Origin: Sipunculus nudus
Lineage: Eukaryota > Annelida > Sipuncula > Golfingiida > Sipunculidae
Length of the DNA: 64,000 nt
Direction: 5' to 3'
NCBI GenBank assembly: GCA_026874595.1
Contig: CM049310.1
Span: 65,738,056 to 65,802,055, forward strand
Shown here: piece after piece, positions 10,497-22,649 of the stretch
Layout of the letters: every line of letters starts with the position of its first letter
Numbering within the stretch: the first letter of the stretch is position 1
Notes under the pieces: model-generated
What the model saw: only the letters and a program-made list of their open reading frames with translations
What the model was told of the DNA's origin: nothing
The model's database searches: none
Made by a program: the position numbers and the translations under genes

Positions 10497-13400
10497 ATGT
10501 ATGCCGTAGTGCATTTCATCAAAGAGAACGCTGTGGAGGCTGTGCCAAAAAGTTGGTTGAGTGGAGCAAACCTGTGCAAGTGGCCACCTTTCAAGGCCAG
10601 TGCACTGACCAAAGCGATTGAGCGCAGAGCCCCACCAGAACCAGAATGGAATTTGTATTCAGTAGAGGTCCTCAAACTAACAGGTCAGTTCCATGTGCCT
10701 GACTCATATTTGTTTGAAAGTGACACTGAGCATATAACTGTATAGCATTCTTTTTTGTAATATCTTGTAAAACAGGCCTGATATTCACATATACTGAGTC
10801 ATGGTGACTTATAATAGGAGGGTGATTCCCATGATTTAAAGGGGCATAATCAGATGTGTGTTGCAATAAGATGACTTAAGTCATATGTATGTGACTTAAG
10901 CCCAGCAGCCTTTGTGTGTCACTATGGTAACCATTATGACGCCACAATTGTGACAATGGTATTTAGGCCCGCTCCTGGATTTAAGTCCAGTAAAATGTTA
11001 TTCCAACAGGTCCCTGGAGCTGTTTATTCCTACCCTTTCACACTGATCTATCAGTTCAGTTTTGATATATACAAAAGTTTTGGTCCAAAACAATCCCAGC
11101 GCACACTCTCAGTACCTCACATACGGTTGTTTAATGCCTAGTTATGGCTTGCCACATGTGTCTGTTTATCATAATAAGGCTGCTGGATCGGAGGTCTGAA
11201 TGTGAGCCCCAAATGCGTTACTCAGCCAGCAGGATCATGTATTATATTTTAAGGCCAGTCAGTTAGAGCATCTCCTGACTGACATATGTTGGCATGCCCG
11301 GCAATGCATGCGCTATGGTTATGTTTACTCCTTTGATTGCGCCCAGGCCATTGTTTTTTAACACACATTTACAATAGTTGGCAAACACTTTCAGGGGAAT
11401 ATTTTGGCTAGTACAGATTTATTTTAAAGAGAAGAATCTAATTTTTGTGTTTATTCAACATGCTTTATGGGTGATTGGGCCCCTTTAAGCTTCTGCTTAC
11501 TGCTGCAGCAATGACAGAACAATTACTGGTGTGGCTCACATGGTGTATATGTGAATTCATGCAAGTCTGCCAAAGGCTTCAGTAATAATATTATGTGGAT
11601 GGAGTGAGGGTGATAATAATAGGACATGTCTGACATTTAATGATTTAAAAATATGTGATCTTATGTCAAATGTTTTGTTGTTTTATTGTATGATAGGCTA
11701 GCATAACCGTCCCCATAATAAAACTAAATTCTATGATTCTAACTTTGATGATTTTGATCACTAAGTAGCAATATTTGAAATTCATTACATATGCAAACCC
11801 GTGGTGATGGCCTGTGAGAAGGCTGCTTTAAGGCTGACTTCTTTTATGGTTTCCTCTTTAATGGATAGGTTCACCCTAGTAGTAGCTATATCATGTCTGG
11901 TTGATACAGGACCCAAGAAACCACAGGCCAGTGTTGTGTATTTTCGAGTAGGGGACTTGGGGAAATCATTTAGTTATCATATCTTTTTAGTAGTTTTGAG
12001 TTTAAGTAGTAAGTTTGTTATTAGTATATCAAGCTGGGAAAATTACAGTGAAGAGATTATATGCTGGTATATTTCACTTCCAGAGGATTATGAGAAGGCT
12101 CGGACTAAGGCTAAGAGAGCTGTAAACAGAGGCTTTTCAGAAATGTCATCAACAGATGACAACTCTAAGAGGAAGTAAGTGTCTTTGTTTACACAGAAAT
12201 CACATTCTATTTATGATGTAATTGTTAACCATGGATGACAGGAATAAGATTCTTGTTTGGTACTTGCTGTAACATTTAAGGAAAAAATATAAAACAGTGG
12301 CTACAGTTGAAAATGGATATAATCTATGTTTCTTGTTTATATACTACATGTACATGTAATGACTACTTGTATATTTTTACTGCATGTATATATGATTACT
12401 ACATATAAAGGTATGCATTTTTGTTCAAATATAATATGCCAGACAGTTTGGATTGACTTGGTCTGAATTTGTCATTTTATTTTTTTTTATGTTGCCAGTT
12501 TCCTCTTAATTCTGGCTGAAATTTTCAATTTAAGTCATTCACTTTGCTGGCTTAAGATACTATCCATTCAAGGATAACACACTGTAAAGTACTGGTGCCA
12601 TATGTCTTTAAAGTTTTCATACATGTATCATTGATTTCTCAGGCGCGTTCCTGCCAAGAAGCTGTGTCACTCAGAGGAGGAAGAGCAGCCCACTCCCACC
12701 GAGGGCGAGACAAGTAAGAACTTGGAGACATCTCAAGATCCACCTCTCAGGTAAGTTTTTGCATTTATGAGTAGTGGTTATTGTATTTCTGTAAAATCCT
12801 TGACAGTAAAAGTCTTTACTGGTTTTAGTGATTTCTTTGAACTAGCACTATGAAGGACTAGGTGATTATTACTAGTAGTAGAATTGTACAGTCTATCATT
12901 ACCAGCCTTGTATACAGGCTTGCGAATAAAGTATTAGTAATTTATTATTGTACCTGTGAGCAGGTACAAACACTTTAATGAGAAACCAGATAGAAAAAAC
13001 ATCCTTGGATACATTGGACTACAATTGATACATAATTCTCCACTGAATCTCTCATCCTCTGTCATCTTAATATTGTTTGGAGGCCAAACAGATAATGGTT
13101 TTCTTAAAGACCCATGTTTATAGTTGTAGTGATTCTTCGGATGACATAGAAGATGAACCAGCTGTGAAAAAAACAAAGAGGGTGAAGAAACATCATACCC
13201 TACCGCCCCCTCCACCTGTTAGACCATTTCCCATTGCATCAACTTCAAGGTGAGCCTAAAACTTAAAACTGACAATTTCTTCTTAACTTACATTTAACTT
13301 TCACTTTGTACCAGTCCAATGGAATGTTGAACTCCAAGCTATTTTCCACATTAGTAGCTATTTTCCACATTAGTAGCTAATAAGTAGTTTAAAAAAAATG

Positions 13401-16400
13401 ACACACAACTAAAATATAATTTCAGGTGGTAGAATTTTTGTATATATAACATGGTCTATATTTTCTTATACTTAAAATATTTAGGCTCTCATACCATATA
13501 TTTCATGTTTTTTTTAACTGCATAATCGTTTTTTCTGATGTGAGTGTTTCTATTGAAAATATTCAGTTCTTGTTGCCTGCACGGTTCATGTACGAAGACA
13601 TGCAAGTAACTGAAAGCTTTCTTTGAAGATAGGATGCATCATTAGTGGAAAGGCAAATTTCCCTGCAGAAAGGCAACCTAAATTAATGCCTTTCCCTCAG
13701 AAAGATGAATATTTCAAATTATTTCCAACCCTGCTTATGATGTATAAAACCTGAATTAACAGTAGACATGTTTTCAAAGTATATTTATTTTCATTTAATG
13801 TATATAACATGCAACCACTGGTATTTTGATATAAAAAGGCTAAGATACCAGTCTGTTATTGATTTAGCTCATGAAATGCAGATATATAAATTTGCTGATT
13901 CTGTGTAAATATCAGTATGTGCTGAAAATTGGTCACCAACAGGGATGCCCAGTAAGCCATGTGAAACCATTTCCTGAATGCCAGTCCTCTGTATATTTAG
14001 GTTATCAAATCCATGTACCTTTCCTGCTGAATAGGTCTAATGTTCAACTAGAACCCATTCAATTTGATCAGCATGTGTAATATGGACTTATAAATTAAAT
14101 AGAGCTAATTTCTTTGAGCAACTAATTAAAAAGTGAAATATATAGATTGTGCCATAATTGGGATCATATACTACAGTTGTGTTGTATCTTCTGTTTATTC
14201 ATGCTGACACATAAACAAGTATATTACTTCTATATATAAATATTTTGAAATTAATTGTATTAGAATATTTTTTATTATGATCTGCACAAATAATTAATGT
14301 ATAATTATTAACTGTAAACTTTTCATCCAGGAAAGAAATTGGCAATGGTTGTTTCTTCATAATTAGTTGCCACATACCTTTCAACATTTATCTTAACAAG
14401 AAAAGACCATGGGATAAATTCTGGGTTGTCTGGGATACACTGCATACATGATTATTAAAACATAAAGGTTGAAAAAGAGTGCATATTATGAATTTGTTGG
14501 ATGGTTATATTCCAGAACCAGTGAAGGACCTGATTTGGTGGGTACCAAAGATATGCTTCCAGCATCCCAATCTCAAGCTTCAACATCCTCACGGTAAATA
14601 TCTAAAGATATATTAAGGGTAACTGTAATGCAAGTAACAAGCAACAAATAAAATAAGGCAATATGGGTAATAATACTAATATCATGTAATCATAAAAAAG
14701 TGTTATTGGAAATGAATTTAGCAAAGTTTTCGCATCTGTCAGAACTATTTGCAAAATTTATTATACTATGTGATAGACTAACACACTTATCTTTTCCTTT
14801 GGTGTGGGTTGTTGGAATATATAGTAACTAGACAGTTAAAGGTTATGGTGCATGTTCACACCATGTTTCTTCAGTATCTTGCTCAGTTTCTTAGAGATGC
14901 CCCAGATGCAGTGACTGGCATGCATCTGATGTCTTTGCTGTTAGTTTTGTTTTTCCATTAAGTGGGGAATGATCTCACTTTCAACCTAAGTGCTCAGTTT
15001 ATTGTAGGAACACTATATAAATTTGTCTTTGGTGTCATGACCTTTAATCTCATATTACCTTCAAGTTGAAATAGTCTGATGGTTTTAAAAAATGGAAAAC
15101 CTATATACAAAAGTAATATCCTGCATGCAGTCTGTAATTTAGTGGAGAGACGAACATTGACAGTTTGCTTGGTTATTCCTAATTAATCTGAATTGTGGCA
15201 GCTGAATTAATATATGTTAATATTAATATATTTTGTTTATAAATTTTTGACTGATAACTCATTTGTGTTCTGTTCACTTCCATGGACAGTATGTGGATCC
15301 GCATCAGGGAATGTGAGGGTTGATATTTTTGTCAATGTTTCCATAGGGATCTGAAACTATTCACCCTGCTAGAGGAGATCAAGGGGCAGGTGCGCCAAAA
15401 TTCAGCTCTCTTGAAGGGACTGCTGAATAAACAGCATTCAGCACTTGCCCCTGAGCAGGGCATGGACCTCTTTACTCTGCCTCTCCGCACTGAGGCAGAT
15501 GTGGCCAACATGGAAGACCTGCTGAGGGACAAGAATAATCAGACCACTCTGGTAAGTTTGAGGCTAATGACACCATTGCAGTCAGAAAACAATGCTTATT
15601 GGCATGAAACATTTTATTGAGCTTATTCAAACTTTGCATTTGCATAGATATGGGTGATATTGGGAGGCCTATGTAATATAATATGAGAGAAATCCAAAGA
15701 TTGAGGCCTATTTAAAAATGAAATTGGAAGCGTTTGGTAATTTTGGGACACCATCCATGCCAGAAATTATTTTTAGCTCAGCTGATTCTTGATCAACTTT
15801 TGACAGTTAAGTTTGTTTGCTCACTTATTCATGTAAATCATTGAGCTCTGCACCTAGATATAATTTGTTCAGGCAAATCTATCTAGTTCATGTGGCTATT
15901 TAATATATATAAATATGTCTAAAATAGGAAGCCACTTTAGATTAATAAATACTGGTAATTGGAATATTTTAACTGTATTGTACTGTACATTTTTTAATCT
16001 ATATAATTGTTATTAACCCTGGGCGAAGCGAGCCTAATTGCTTTCACTCGATTGTGTGTATGTGTGTGTCCAGACAGTATCTGGAGACGGTGTAATGGAT
16101 GTTATTGAAATTTATCATATAGACTGGTATTGTGAAAGTTTTGACGAAATCGAGTTTTTGTGTAAATCCCAGCATTTATAACCTTAGAATGAGTGCTTTA
16201 TGGGGTTTATTGCACATTTACACATTTTGCTCCTTGCGCTTGTGCACATGACCAAAGGGCCACCTTTTGTGCATGATCAATTAAGTCACAGGTGACAATG
16301 ACGTCATGCCAAAGGTGAAACCTGAAAGGTGGTATGTACATTGTTACAGAATGTTTCGCACAGTCATTGATGTACAAACTTTACATATATTAATGGCTAA

Positions 16401-18222
16401 TGTTACAGTGGTAGGAAATGCCAGTCGCATATATACTGGTGACCTTTTCCGTTTGGTCATTTCGTAACTGTATTATTTAAGCTCATAAAACAGTGGGGCG
16501 CATGCCTAAGCCTAATTTACATTTCTACACCCAAACTTATAATCAACGCAGGGTTTGCAACACATATCTCAAAATTTCAAAATCAGCTGGAAAGTTTAGA
16601 TGAGCACCGTGACCCATGGGAACTCTAAATTATATTTTGTCAGCAAATATGGTGACGCGTGTGATGTATATAAGGCCAAAAAAATAAAAAGGTATGGTTC
16701 TCAGGCACTTTTTTCGGAAATCAGTGCGGGCGGACGGTATTTTATTTTTGACCTTTTTTTGTATGTTTCGATAAAAATGTCATTTGATCAGAAAAAAGCA
16801 TGACAATAACAGGGCTCTTTTGCTAAACAGATAAGAGCACTAATGAAAAAAGGAAATCTTATCAAAATTGTATTATTTTATCTTCTTGAAAGATGGAAAT
16901 CAAAATAAAAATGTTTGATGCGGCGGGTTAAAATTGACGCGGGCGGTGCCTGAGAACCATACCTTTTATTTTTTTTTGGCCTAATCTGTGGAATTTAATA
17001 GATGATATTGGATCATTTATGATATGTGAATTTATAAATGTTAAAATAACATGTCCTCTTTTCCTAGGGATCCTATCTGACTTCATTGGGAGGATTCACA
17101 CCACGGGATGTCATTGGCCGAATAATGGCGGCCATATTCACAGATGCCCTTGCCTGCCAATTCAACTGGATAGGCCGAGGAGGCAAGACAGCACTCTCCA
17201 AACTGGCACTAGCCAAAGTGATCACAGGTAGATTAATGTAAATGCACTCTAAACTTTGGTTACACTTGGATGGTTGTGAATAAGACTAGTATAAAATAGA
17301 TTTTAAATTGAAGTATTTCAGTGTCAAGAAGCATTATTACTTTGTGTTTGGCACGAATTTGTTCTTTTTATACCTGAACACATTTTATCTATAAGCCATC
17401 ATGTAGTTTAAGTATGTCTTTTTTCATCTTTCATTGATGGCCACAGTTCACATTGTTTGACAACTATTGGGAATTAATTTGTGGATTCATGAATATTTAT
17501 ATTGAAAGTAAAAAATTAATTATACAAAATCAAATAGAATATATGAATAATGGAATAACTTATTGTAGATGAAAAATATTTGCATAATTGTGCAGATGCC
17601 GTAAAGAAGAGCAGTATTAAGCAGGCCGAGGCAGAGCAAGGGGTCAGGAACTGGCTGAAGTATGCCCTCGACCGGAATGGTGGGAGAAAGAGGCGACAGG
17701 AGAGAAAACGTATGAACTAAGTATATGATTTAGAAAGAGAAAAAAAAGGGTTTAATATATATTTTAAACCAATGTTCACCTAAAATGAGGGATCAGTCCT
17801 TTATGTCCACCTCCATCAGTAATTATTTCTTATGCAATGCAGTGTCTCAAACTTTTGCTTATAGGTAACTTAACGATCAAGAATACTTTTCTCAATTCAA
17901 TCATGCATTAAGACTTATTTATCTGATATTTGTTTGAAGGGGTAATTATTAAATGCCTATGTTGTAACAAATCATTGTTATTTTTAATTTTCTGAAAATT
18001 AATTTTAAAAAAGTATTAAAATATTTTTTTACTGATATATATTGCTATATATACCTGAATGCATGTGTATTTATATTCAAAAACTCAAATTGGTTTGAAG
18101 TTTGCCTTTTAAATGTAAAATATATATATATATATATAATAATTATTATTATTATTGTAGAGAAGGAGGCATCAGATCCAGAACCGAAGACACAGACCAG
18201 CTCGGATACTGATGAGGACTGA
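10497..18222 (+). CDS. DUF4806-domain protein, second gene of the EnSpm-like element (9 exons, 374 aa)
   Basis: Nine exons join without a phase error or stop: 10497-10683, 12084-12174, 12643-12750, 13130-13249, 14516-14593, 15347-15551, 17068-17227, 17596-17709 and 18161-18222. All introns are GT-AG, and the CDS is 1125 nt including TGA. The N-terminus, MYAVVHFIKENAVEAVP with CKWPPF near residue 34, is the conserved opening of DUF4806 proteins. Residues ~93-195 are Lys/Arg/Ser/Pro-rich and probably disordered. The DUF4806 domain spans about 240-316, with ACQFNWIGRGGKTALSKLAL near its end. The tail is basic, then acidic (SSDTDED). In animal EnSpm elements this protein accompanies the transposase; a role in binding the CCAACGTTGG repeats, like plant TNPA, is my inference. 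An acceptor at 10485-10486 implies a non-coding first exon. Intron 1 contains a TTAA-flanked element and intron 6 a MITE. Confidence 0.88.
10840..11484. mobile_element. TTAA-flanked non-autonomous element in intron 1
   Basis: Begins AGGGGCATAATCA and ends TGATTGGGCCCCT, inverted repeats matching at 11 of 13 bases. It is flanked on both sides by TTAA (10836-10839 and 11485-11488). TTAA duplications are typical of Kolobok and piggyBac; no transposase is inside. A further inner inverted pair, CCAGCAGCC and GGCTGCTGG, lies near 10901 and 11178. The frame at 10914-11141 is not convincing as a gene. Confidence 0.5.
16674..16981. mobile_element. PIF/Harbinger-like MITE in intron 6, 308 bp
   Basis: The left end GGCCAAAAAAATAAAAAGG continues into TATGGTTCTCAGGCAC. 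The right end is its inverted copy, with small length differences in the A/T run, giving ~35-bp terminal repeats. TAA occurs on both sides (16671-16673 and 16982-16984), the 3-bp TWA target duplication expected of PIF/Harbinger. There is no transposase. The next inner block also looks inverted (GGCGGACGG against GACGCGGGCGG). Confidence 0.65.
18121..18158 (+). repeat. (TA)n/(AAT)n microsatellite before exon 9
   Basis: Alternating TA followed by ATT repeats, ending directly in the exon 9 acceptor TATTGTAG. Confidence 0.85.
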
Positions 18223-18241
18223 ATCTTTCAACCATTTTATC

Positions 18242-18247
18242 AATAAA
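18242..18247 (+). promoter_or_regulatory. Polyadenylation signal AATAAA of the DUF4806 gene
   Basis: AATAAA lies 20 bases after the TGA of exon 9, the only canonical signal between the stop codon and the subterminal palindrome, so the 3' UTR is very short. Confidence 0.7.
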
Positions 18248-18340
18248 ATGATGAAAATCTGTCACGTTTGTTTTGCTTATTCTTGCAGTGCCATAATATT
18301 AGCCAACATTTTGTTTATGGTGACCAAATTGTAATTACAC

Positions 18341-18705
18341 CACACCATGGTTGGCCCAACGTTTGGCCAACAATGACACTTTGGTTGGGCCAACGTTGGC
18401 ACCAGCCGTTGGCCCAACGTTATTATGTACGTTGGTACAATGTTGTTCCAACGTCACAACAATGTTGGGCCACGGTTGGTTCTACGTTGGCCCAACAGAG
18501 AGTATGCTATGTTGGCCCAACGTTATCCCAACAGAGAGTATGCTACGTTGGCCCAACGTTATGCCAACGTTATCCCAACAGAGAGTATGCTACGTTGGCC
18601 CAACGTTATCCCAACGGACAAAAGTACGTTGGGCCAACGGCTGGTGCCAACGTTGGCCCAACCAAAGTGTCATTGTTGGCCCAACGTTGGGCCAACCATG
18701 GTGTG
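18341..18705. repeat. 365-bp subterminal palindrome with CCAACGTTGG-type motifs
   Basis: The left arm 18341-18420 matches the reverse complement of 18625-18705 at about 79 of 80 bases, starting CACACCATGGTTGGCCCAAC. The loop holds tandem copies of a 36-bp unit (CCCAACAGAGAGTATGC then TACGTTGGCCCAACGTTAT) starting at 18491, 18527, 18574 and 18610. The arm nearest 18705 runs directly into the terminal inverted repeat, so the right subterminal region of the transposon has been inverted upon itself. Taken alone it could be read as a MITE, but no flanking duplication is visible at 18341. Confidence 0.75.
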
Positions 18706-18714
18706 CTATCTGGG
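18685..18714 (-). repeat. Right terminal inverted repeat of the EnSpm-like element
   Basis: Ends GTGCTATCTGGG. Its reverse complement starts CCCAGATAGCACA, against CCCAGTTAGCACA at 429. Confidence 0.6.
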
Positions 18715-18869
18715 CTGTTTGTCCAGAATTGGCATCCGGGCACTTGATATCATTTGCACGTCATATGTAACCATATGACGTCATGGGCCCGAACATAATG
18801 CACTTTGTAAAAAATCAAGAAATGTATTTACTGCCTTAACATGAGAATTGCTGAAGCAAGAGATTTTTA
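18715..18869 (+). other. Right flank containing a fragment of the GCTCAG-hairpin family
   Basis: From about 18786 the sequence GGGCCCGAACATAATGCAC and the next ~70 bases match the interior of the hairpin elements (compare 55150-55230). Old family fragments therefore lie directly beside the EnSpm-like element. Confidence 0.5.
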
Positions 18870-19989
18870 GCTCAGCTGACTATAAGTCATCTGAGCTATA
18901 GTCATGGTCCTTTGTCCGTCGGCTGTCCCTCAGTCCGTCCGTCCGTCCGTCTGTTAAACTGGCACGTTTTGAAACCATTGGACCTACGTTTCCGAAAATC
19001 GGCATACCTTTAGATGTCCCTAAACTCTCCTACCATACCGAAAATTTGGTCACTAGGACTTTGTTCCTTTGAATTATTAAGAAAAAACCTCCATTATCCA
19101 TTTGAAACCAATTTTTACACTTCAACACTGCCTAATATCAAAACCGCTGACCTGATATTGACCATTTTTAATATATTAATTCTTCTATATATTTCCTATG
19201 TACATACCAGAAATTACTTCAGTATTTTATAAATTCTTGAAGTAATGGGCCCAAACATAATGCACAAAATTTAGGAAATATATTTACTCCCTTAACTTCA
19301 GAATCGCTGAAGCTAGAGACTTTCTTTTAGGTATATAACTATATTTAATCAAGATTCAATTGTATAATCAAAATTAGATCTGAATTTTTAAAAAAATTTT
19401 TAAGTTATTAGCATAAATATAAAATCAGTAACTTAAATTTTGCCCAGATTTGACCATGGCACATTTTTTTCCTGTAACTGCTGTGGATTTAATTTTCACA
19501 GCATGCTACCATTAGCATTTCATCTCTAAACATCTGAAATTTGAAACCAGTTGATCAGAAACTAGATTTTATTCATGTTTTCAAGCACCATGTAAAGATA
19601 TTAAGAAAAAACTTTAATTTTCAATTAAAAACCCATTGTTACACTTCAAGACTGCCTTATATCAAAACTACTAATCTGACTTTGATCATATAAAATATAC
19701 ATGTTCTTCTATTTATACTCTATGCACATGCCAGAAATGATGTGGGTATTGCAAAATTGTTTTAAGTTATGGGCCCGAACATGATGCACTTTGTTAACAA
19801 AAAAATATATTTACTCCCTTAACATGAAAATTGTTGAAGCTAGAAATTTTTTTTTGTCAGGGATATAACATTATTTAATCATGATTCAATTGTACCTGGG
19901 AATTAGGATTTATATTATAAACAGCATCTTTGTAAATCATTAAATTCCTTCATATAATCCCTTCGAGTACATAACAATATAACTATTTT

Positions 19990-20830
19990 TTGACCAGAGT
20001 TTGCTGCAGCGTTCGTTTCCGGAGAACTCCTCTGAGACTACTGAACAGATTTTTCCGAAACTTACACCAATTATCGGGTCACATGTGAACTGGTGCTTAA
20101 CCAATTGGCCTTGACCTCTGACCTTTCCTCATTGCCCAGCGTTCGTTTGTGCGTCTGTTTCCACACATAAACCCACATATCTCAGGAAGCGTTTGACCGA
20201 TCAGGAAAATTTTTTTACACAAATGTAGCCCTTGGATAGCTTTATAACATACACAAAAAATGGTGGGACCACCTGCAACCATGTTTGCACAGTGTCCATC
20301 TGTTCATCTGCCTTGGGTTAAAATCACTCATATTTCTCTGCAGTGGTTTGACTAATTCCCCTGAAATTGGGCATGTGTATACATCCTTAATAGCTTTCTT
20401 GATTTTATGACAGGTGGCGCCACCTACATTAACGTTCACGCTGCAGACATCTAAGCTCATATCTTGGGAACTGTTTGACCAATCAGGAAAAAAATTTTAC
20501 ACCAATGTAGCCCTTTGATAGTGTTATAACATACACAAAAATGGTGGCGCCACCTACAGCCATTTTTGCACAGCGTCCATCTGTTTGGCTGCTGTGGGAT
20601 AAAATCACTCATATCTCTGGAGTGGTTTGACTTAACCACCTGAAATTTTGCATGTGCATCTTGGATAGTTTCTCATTTAAATAACAGGTGGTGCCACGTA
20701 CAATCATGTTTATGTGGCAGACATCCATTCTAATATGTAACACATGTAACTTTATTTCCCCTTGCCACTCAATCCATGCCATACTTCACCCGTCCTACTC
20801 TGATTTTGGCAGATACATGTAGTTGCTTGT
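19990..20830 (+). repeat. Tandem repeats with GGTGGCGCCACC palindromes, block 1
   Basis: Starts with GTTTCCGGAGAACTCCTC and continues with units containing a GGTGGCGCCACC-type palindrome, TTTGCACAGCGTCCATCTG and AAAATCACTCATATCTC. Units of about 130-150 bp alternate between two types. The same opening recurs at 22690. Confidence 0.7.
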
Positions 20831-21720
20831 CAACTATCCGTATTCTAGTTTATAGGGTGTTTTTATCCTTGGGTTATTTTTTACACATATAATGGTTTCA
20901 TAGCCGAGATACTTCAAGTTTTTTCTGATACATTTTTTAATTAAAAAATTTGAATATGATAAAAAATCAGATTTTAGACAAGTTCTAATTATGATTTCTG
21001 TAATGTTAATAATTGTCAAAAGACTCTTACTATGTCTAGTGTGTAGATTGATGTGAATATTATAGTTTTATTTTTTTGAATATAAATGAAATTTATCAAA
21101 CCAGGTACTAATGATCATTATTTAAATTTGTGATATTTGTTTATTCTGGATTCTCAAGAACTTTGTTTGGCTGAAACTGAATAAATACCAGACATGTTGC
21201 AGTACTTTGCAAATGTATTTGAATGCAAATATGAATATGTACTCCATAATATCATGTATAAGGATAGGAATGCAGGTAAAAATGTAAGTATTTGAATACA
21301 AATGCATTTTCGCCTGATGCCACTGAAGCCAGTTTGTTAAATATTTTACGAGAATAATCCCTCTTATAATAATTGTCATTAATGGTTCAAGATGAATGAT
21401 TTTTGGCTGAATTATGGAGATTGAATTGAGTCATTTTACCATATATGTTAGCTGTGTTATGCTGTTACATCTGGCCTGGCACCAGTTTATCAGCATCTAT
21501 TACATCATGCCACTAGACATTTAGATTTCAAGTTATCTTTGGTTCATACTGACAAGAAAGTTTTTTTAAAAGCTTTTAAAAAATTTAGATTTATGATTTT
21601 AATTTTTCATCATACCAGGCAATGTTACAATCATGAATGTTCAGCTCTCTGTGGCTATATAAAGACAACTGTATGTGGATTATAAATTATTGGTATCCCT
21701 ACTCAACTTAATTCAAGAAT
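20831..21720. other. Non-coding module shared with 55980-56260
   Basis: The stretch 21030-21300 (GTCTAGTGTGTAGATTGATG, then CCAGGTACTAATGATCATTA) aligns with 55980-56260 in the element inserted in the satellite. The module therefore belongs to the hairpin family. No gene is seen. Confidence 0.5.
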
Positions 21721-21959
21721 TTGCCATCAGTGAGATATATCTGTATTTTAATTTTGCATTCAGTATGCATGCATAATGTTTTACATATATTCCTGATTTC
21801 TTTTTTTTATAAAAAGTCAGCTGAAAAGCATATTGTATTGGGAAAATTAATTTCAAAGTTATTTCAAGTAGGGACCACTTTTGTGTACAGATGGCAGCAC
21901 TTGGTTTACCATTGGCAGATTGCTAGTGCCTCGATGTTGCCCATTAGCCAAGATGATGT

Positions 21960-22215
21960 CAGCTCTATAAATAGTTTAGGCACAGTGCCAGGATTGGAAG
22001 AATTGCAGCCAGGTATAGGTCAAGAGTTCACTCAGTGCAGTAGCTGCATTCTATTTATAGCTTTGGCTCACTGCATCATATTTGGTACCAAAGTTCAGCC
22101 TGAATCTATTTATAGCTTTGGCAGACTGCCAACTGTGTCAGATTATGCAACAGGTCAAAAGTTCACTCAGTCTAGCCAGGTACAGGTCAAGAGTTCACTC
22201 AGTGCAGTAGCTTGA
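21960..22215 (+). repeat. Short imperfect direct repeats
   Basis: AGGTCAAGAGTTCACTCAGT with GCAGTAGCT occurs at about 22017 and 22184, with a partial copy between. CTATTTATAGCTTTGG occurs at about 22049 and 22105. The open frame at 21721-22215 spans these repeats and is not a recognisable protein. Confidence 0.5.
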
Positions 22216-22649
22216 GGCTGCAATTTGTCACAGGTCACTCGGGGGCAACTGCCTTACTCACCTAATCCTTGTCAGCCCAGTGCATCAAACTCAGGGGAAG
22301 ATTGACCTGTCTATGGGCCTTTGATGGTATTCTCATTTACAAGACAGGTGGTGCCACCAACATTGACTTTTGCAGTGTATGTGCCTGCTTATTTCTACAG
22401 AGGAATTTGATACATCAGCCTAAAATTAGGCATGTTTATACATATCAGGTAGCTTTATAGTGTACAAGACTGGTGGCGCCACCTACAATAATTTTTGCAC
22501 AGTCTATGTCCCTCCTTATTTCACAGGAGGGGTTTGACATATCAGTCTGACAATGGGCATATTTATGTATCTCTTCATTGTATATAAGACTTGTGGTGCC
22601 AGCTACAATCATTGTATCCACCAAAACAGAGTTTTACGGATACTATGTT

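Larger units (their letters stand above)
429..18714 (+). mobile_element. EnSpm/CACTA-like autonomous DNA transposon, about 18.3 kb
   Basis: The left end (429-458) and the reverse complement of the right end (18685-18714) match at about 23 of 30 bases, both starting CCCAG then TAGCACA. Both subterminal regions are packed with the same palindrome, CCAACGTTGG, which is the usual architecture of CACTA elements, whose own protein binds subterminal repeats. Between the ends lie a full-length DDE transposase and an intact spliced DUF4806-domain gene, both on the + strand. As I recall, animal EnSpm elements carry this pair of genes. The ends do not start CACTA. The flanks share only CT (427-428 and 18715-18716), so the target duplication is weak and the exact borders are inferred. 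Intact reading frames suggest a young element. Confidence 0.7.

Noticed and set aside
18268-18778. Three overlapping frames of 117-159 codons
   Set aside because: Translation of the CCAACGTTGG palindrome (GPT and AQR repeats); located in the subterminal region after the gene's poly(A) signal.
21721-22215. 164-codon frame
   Set aside because: Covers internal direct repeats within a mobile element, has no recognisable domain and no promoter or splice support.
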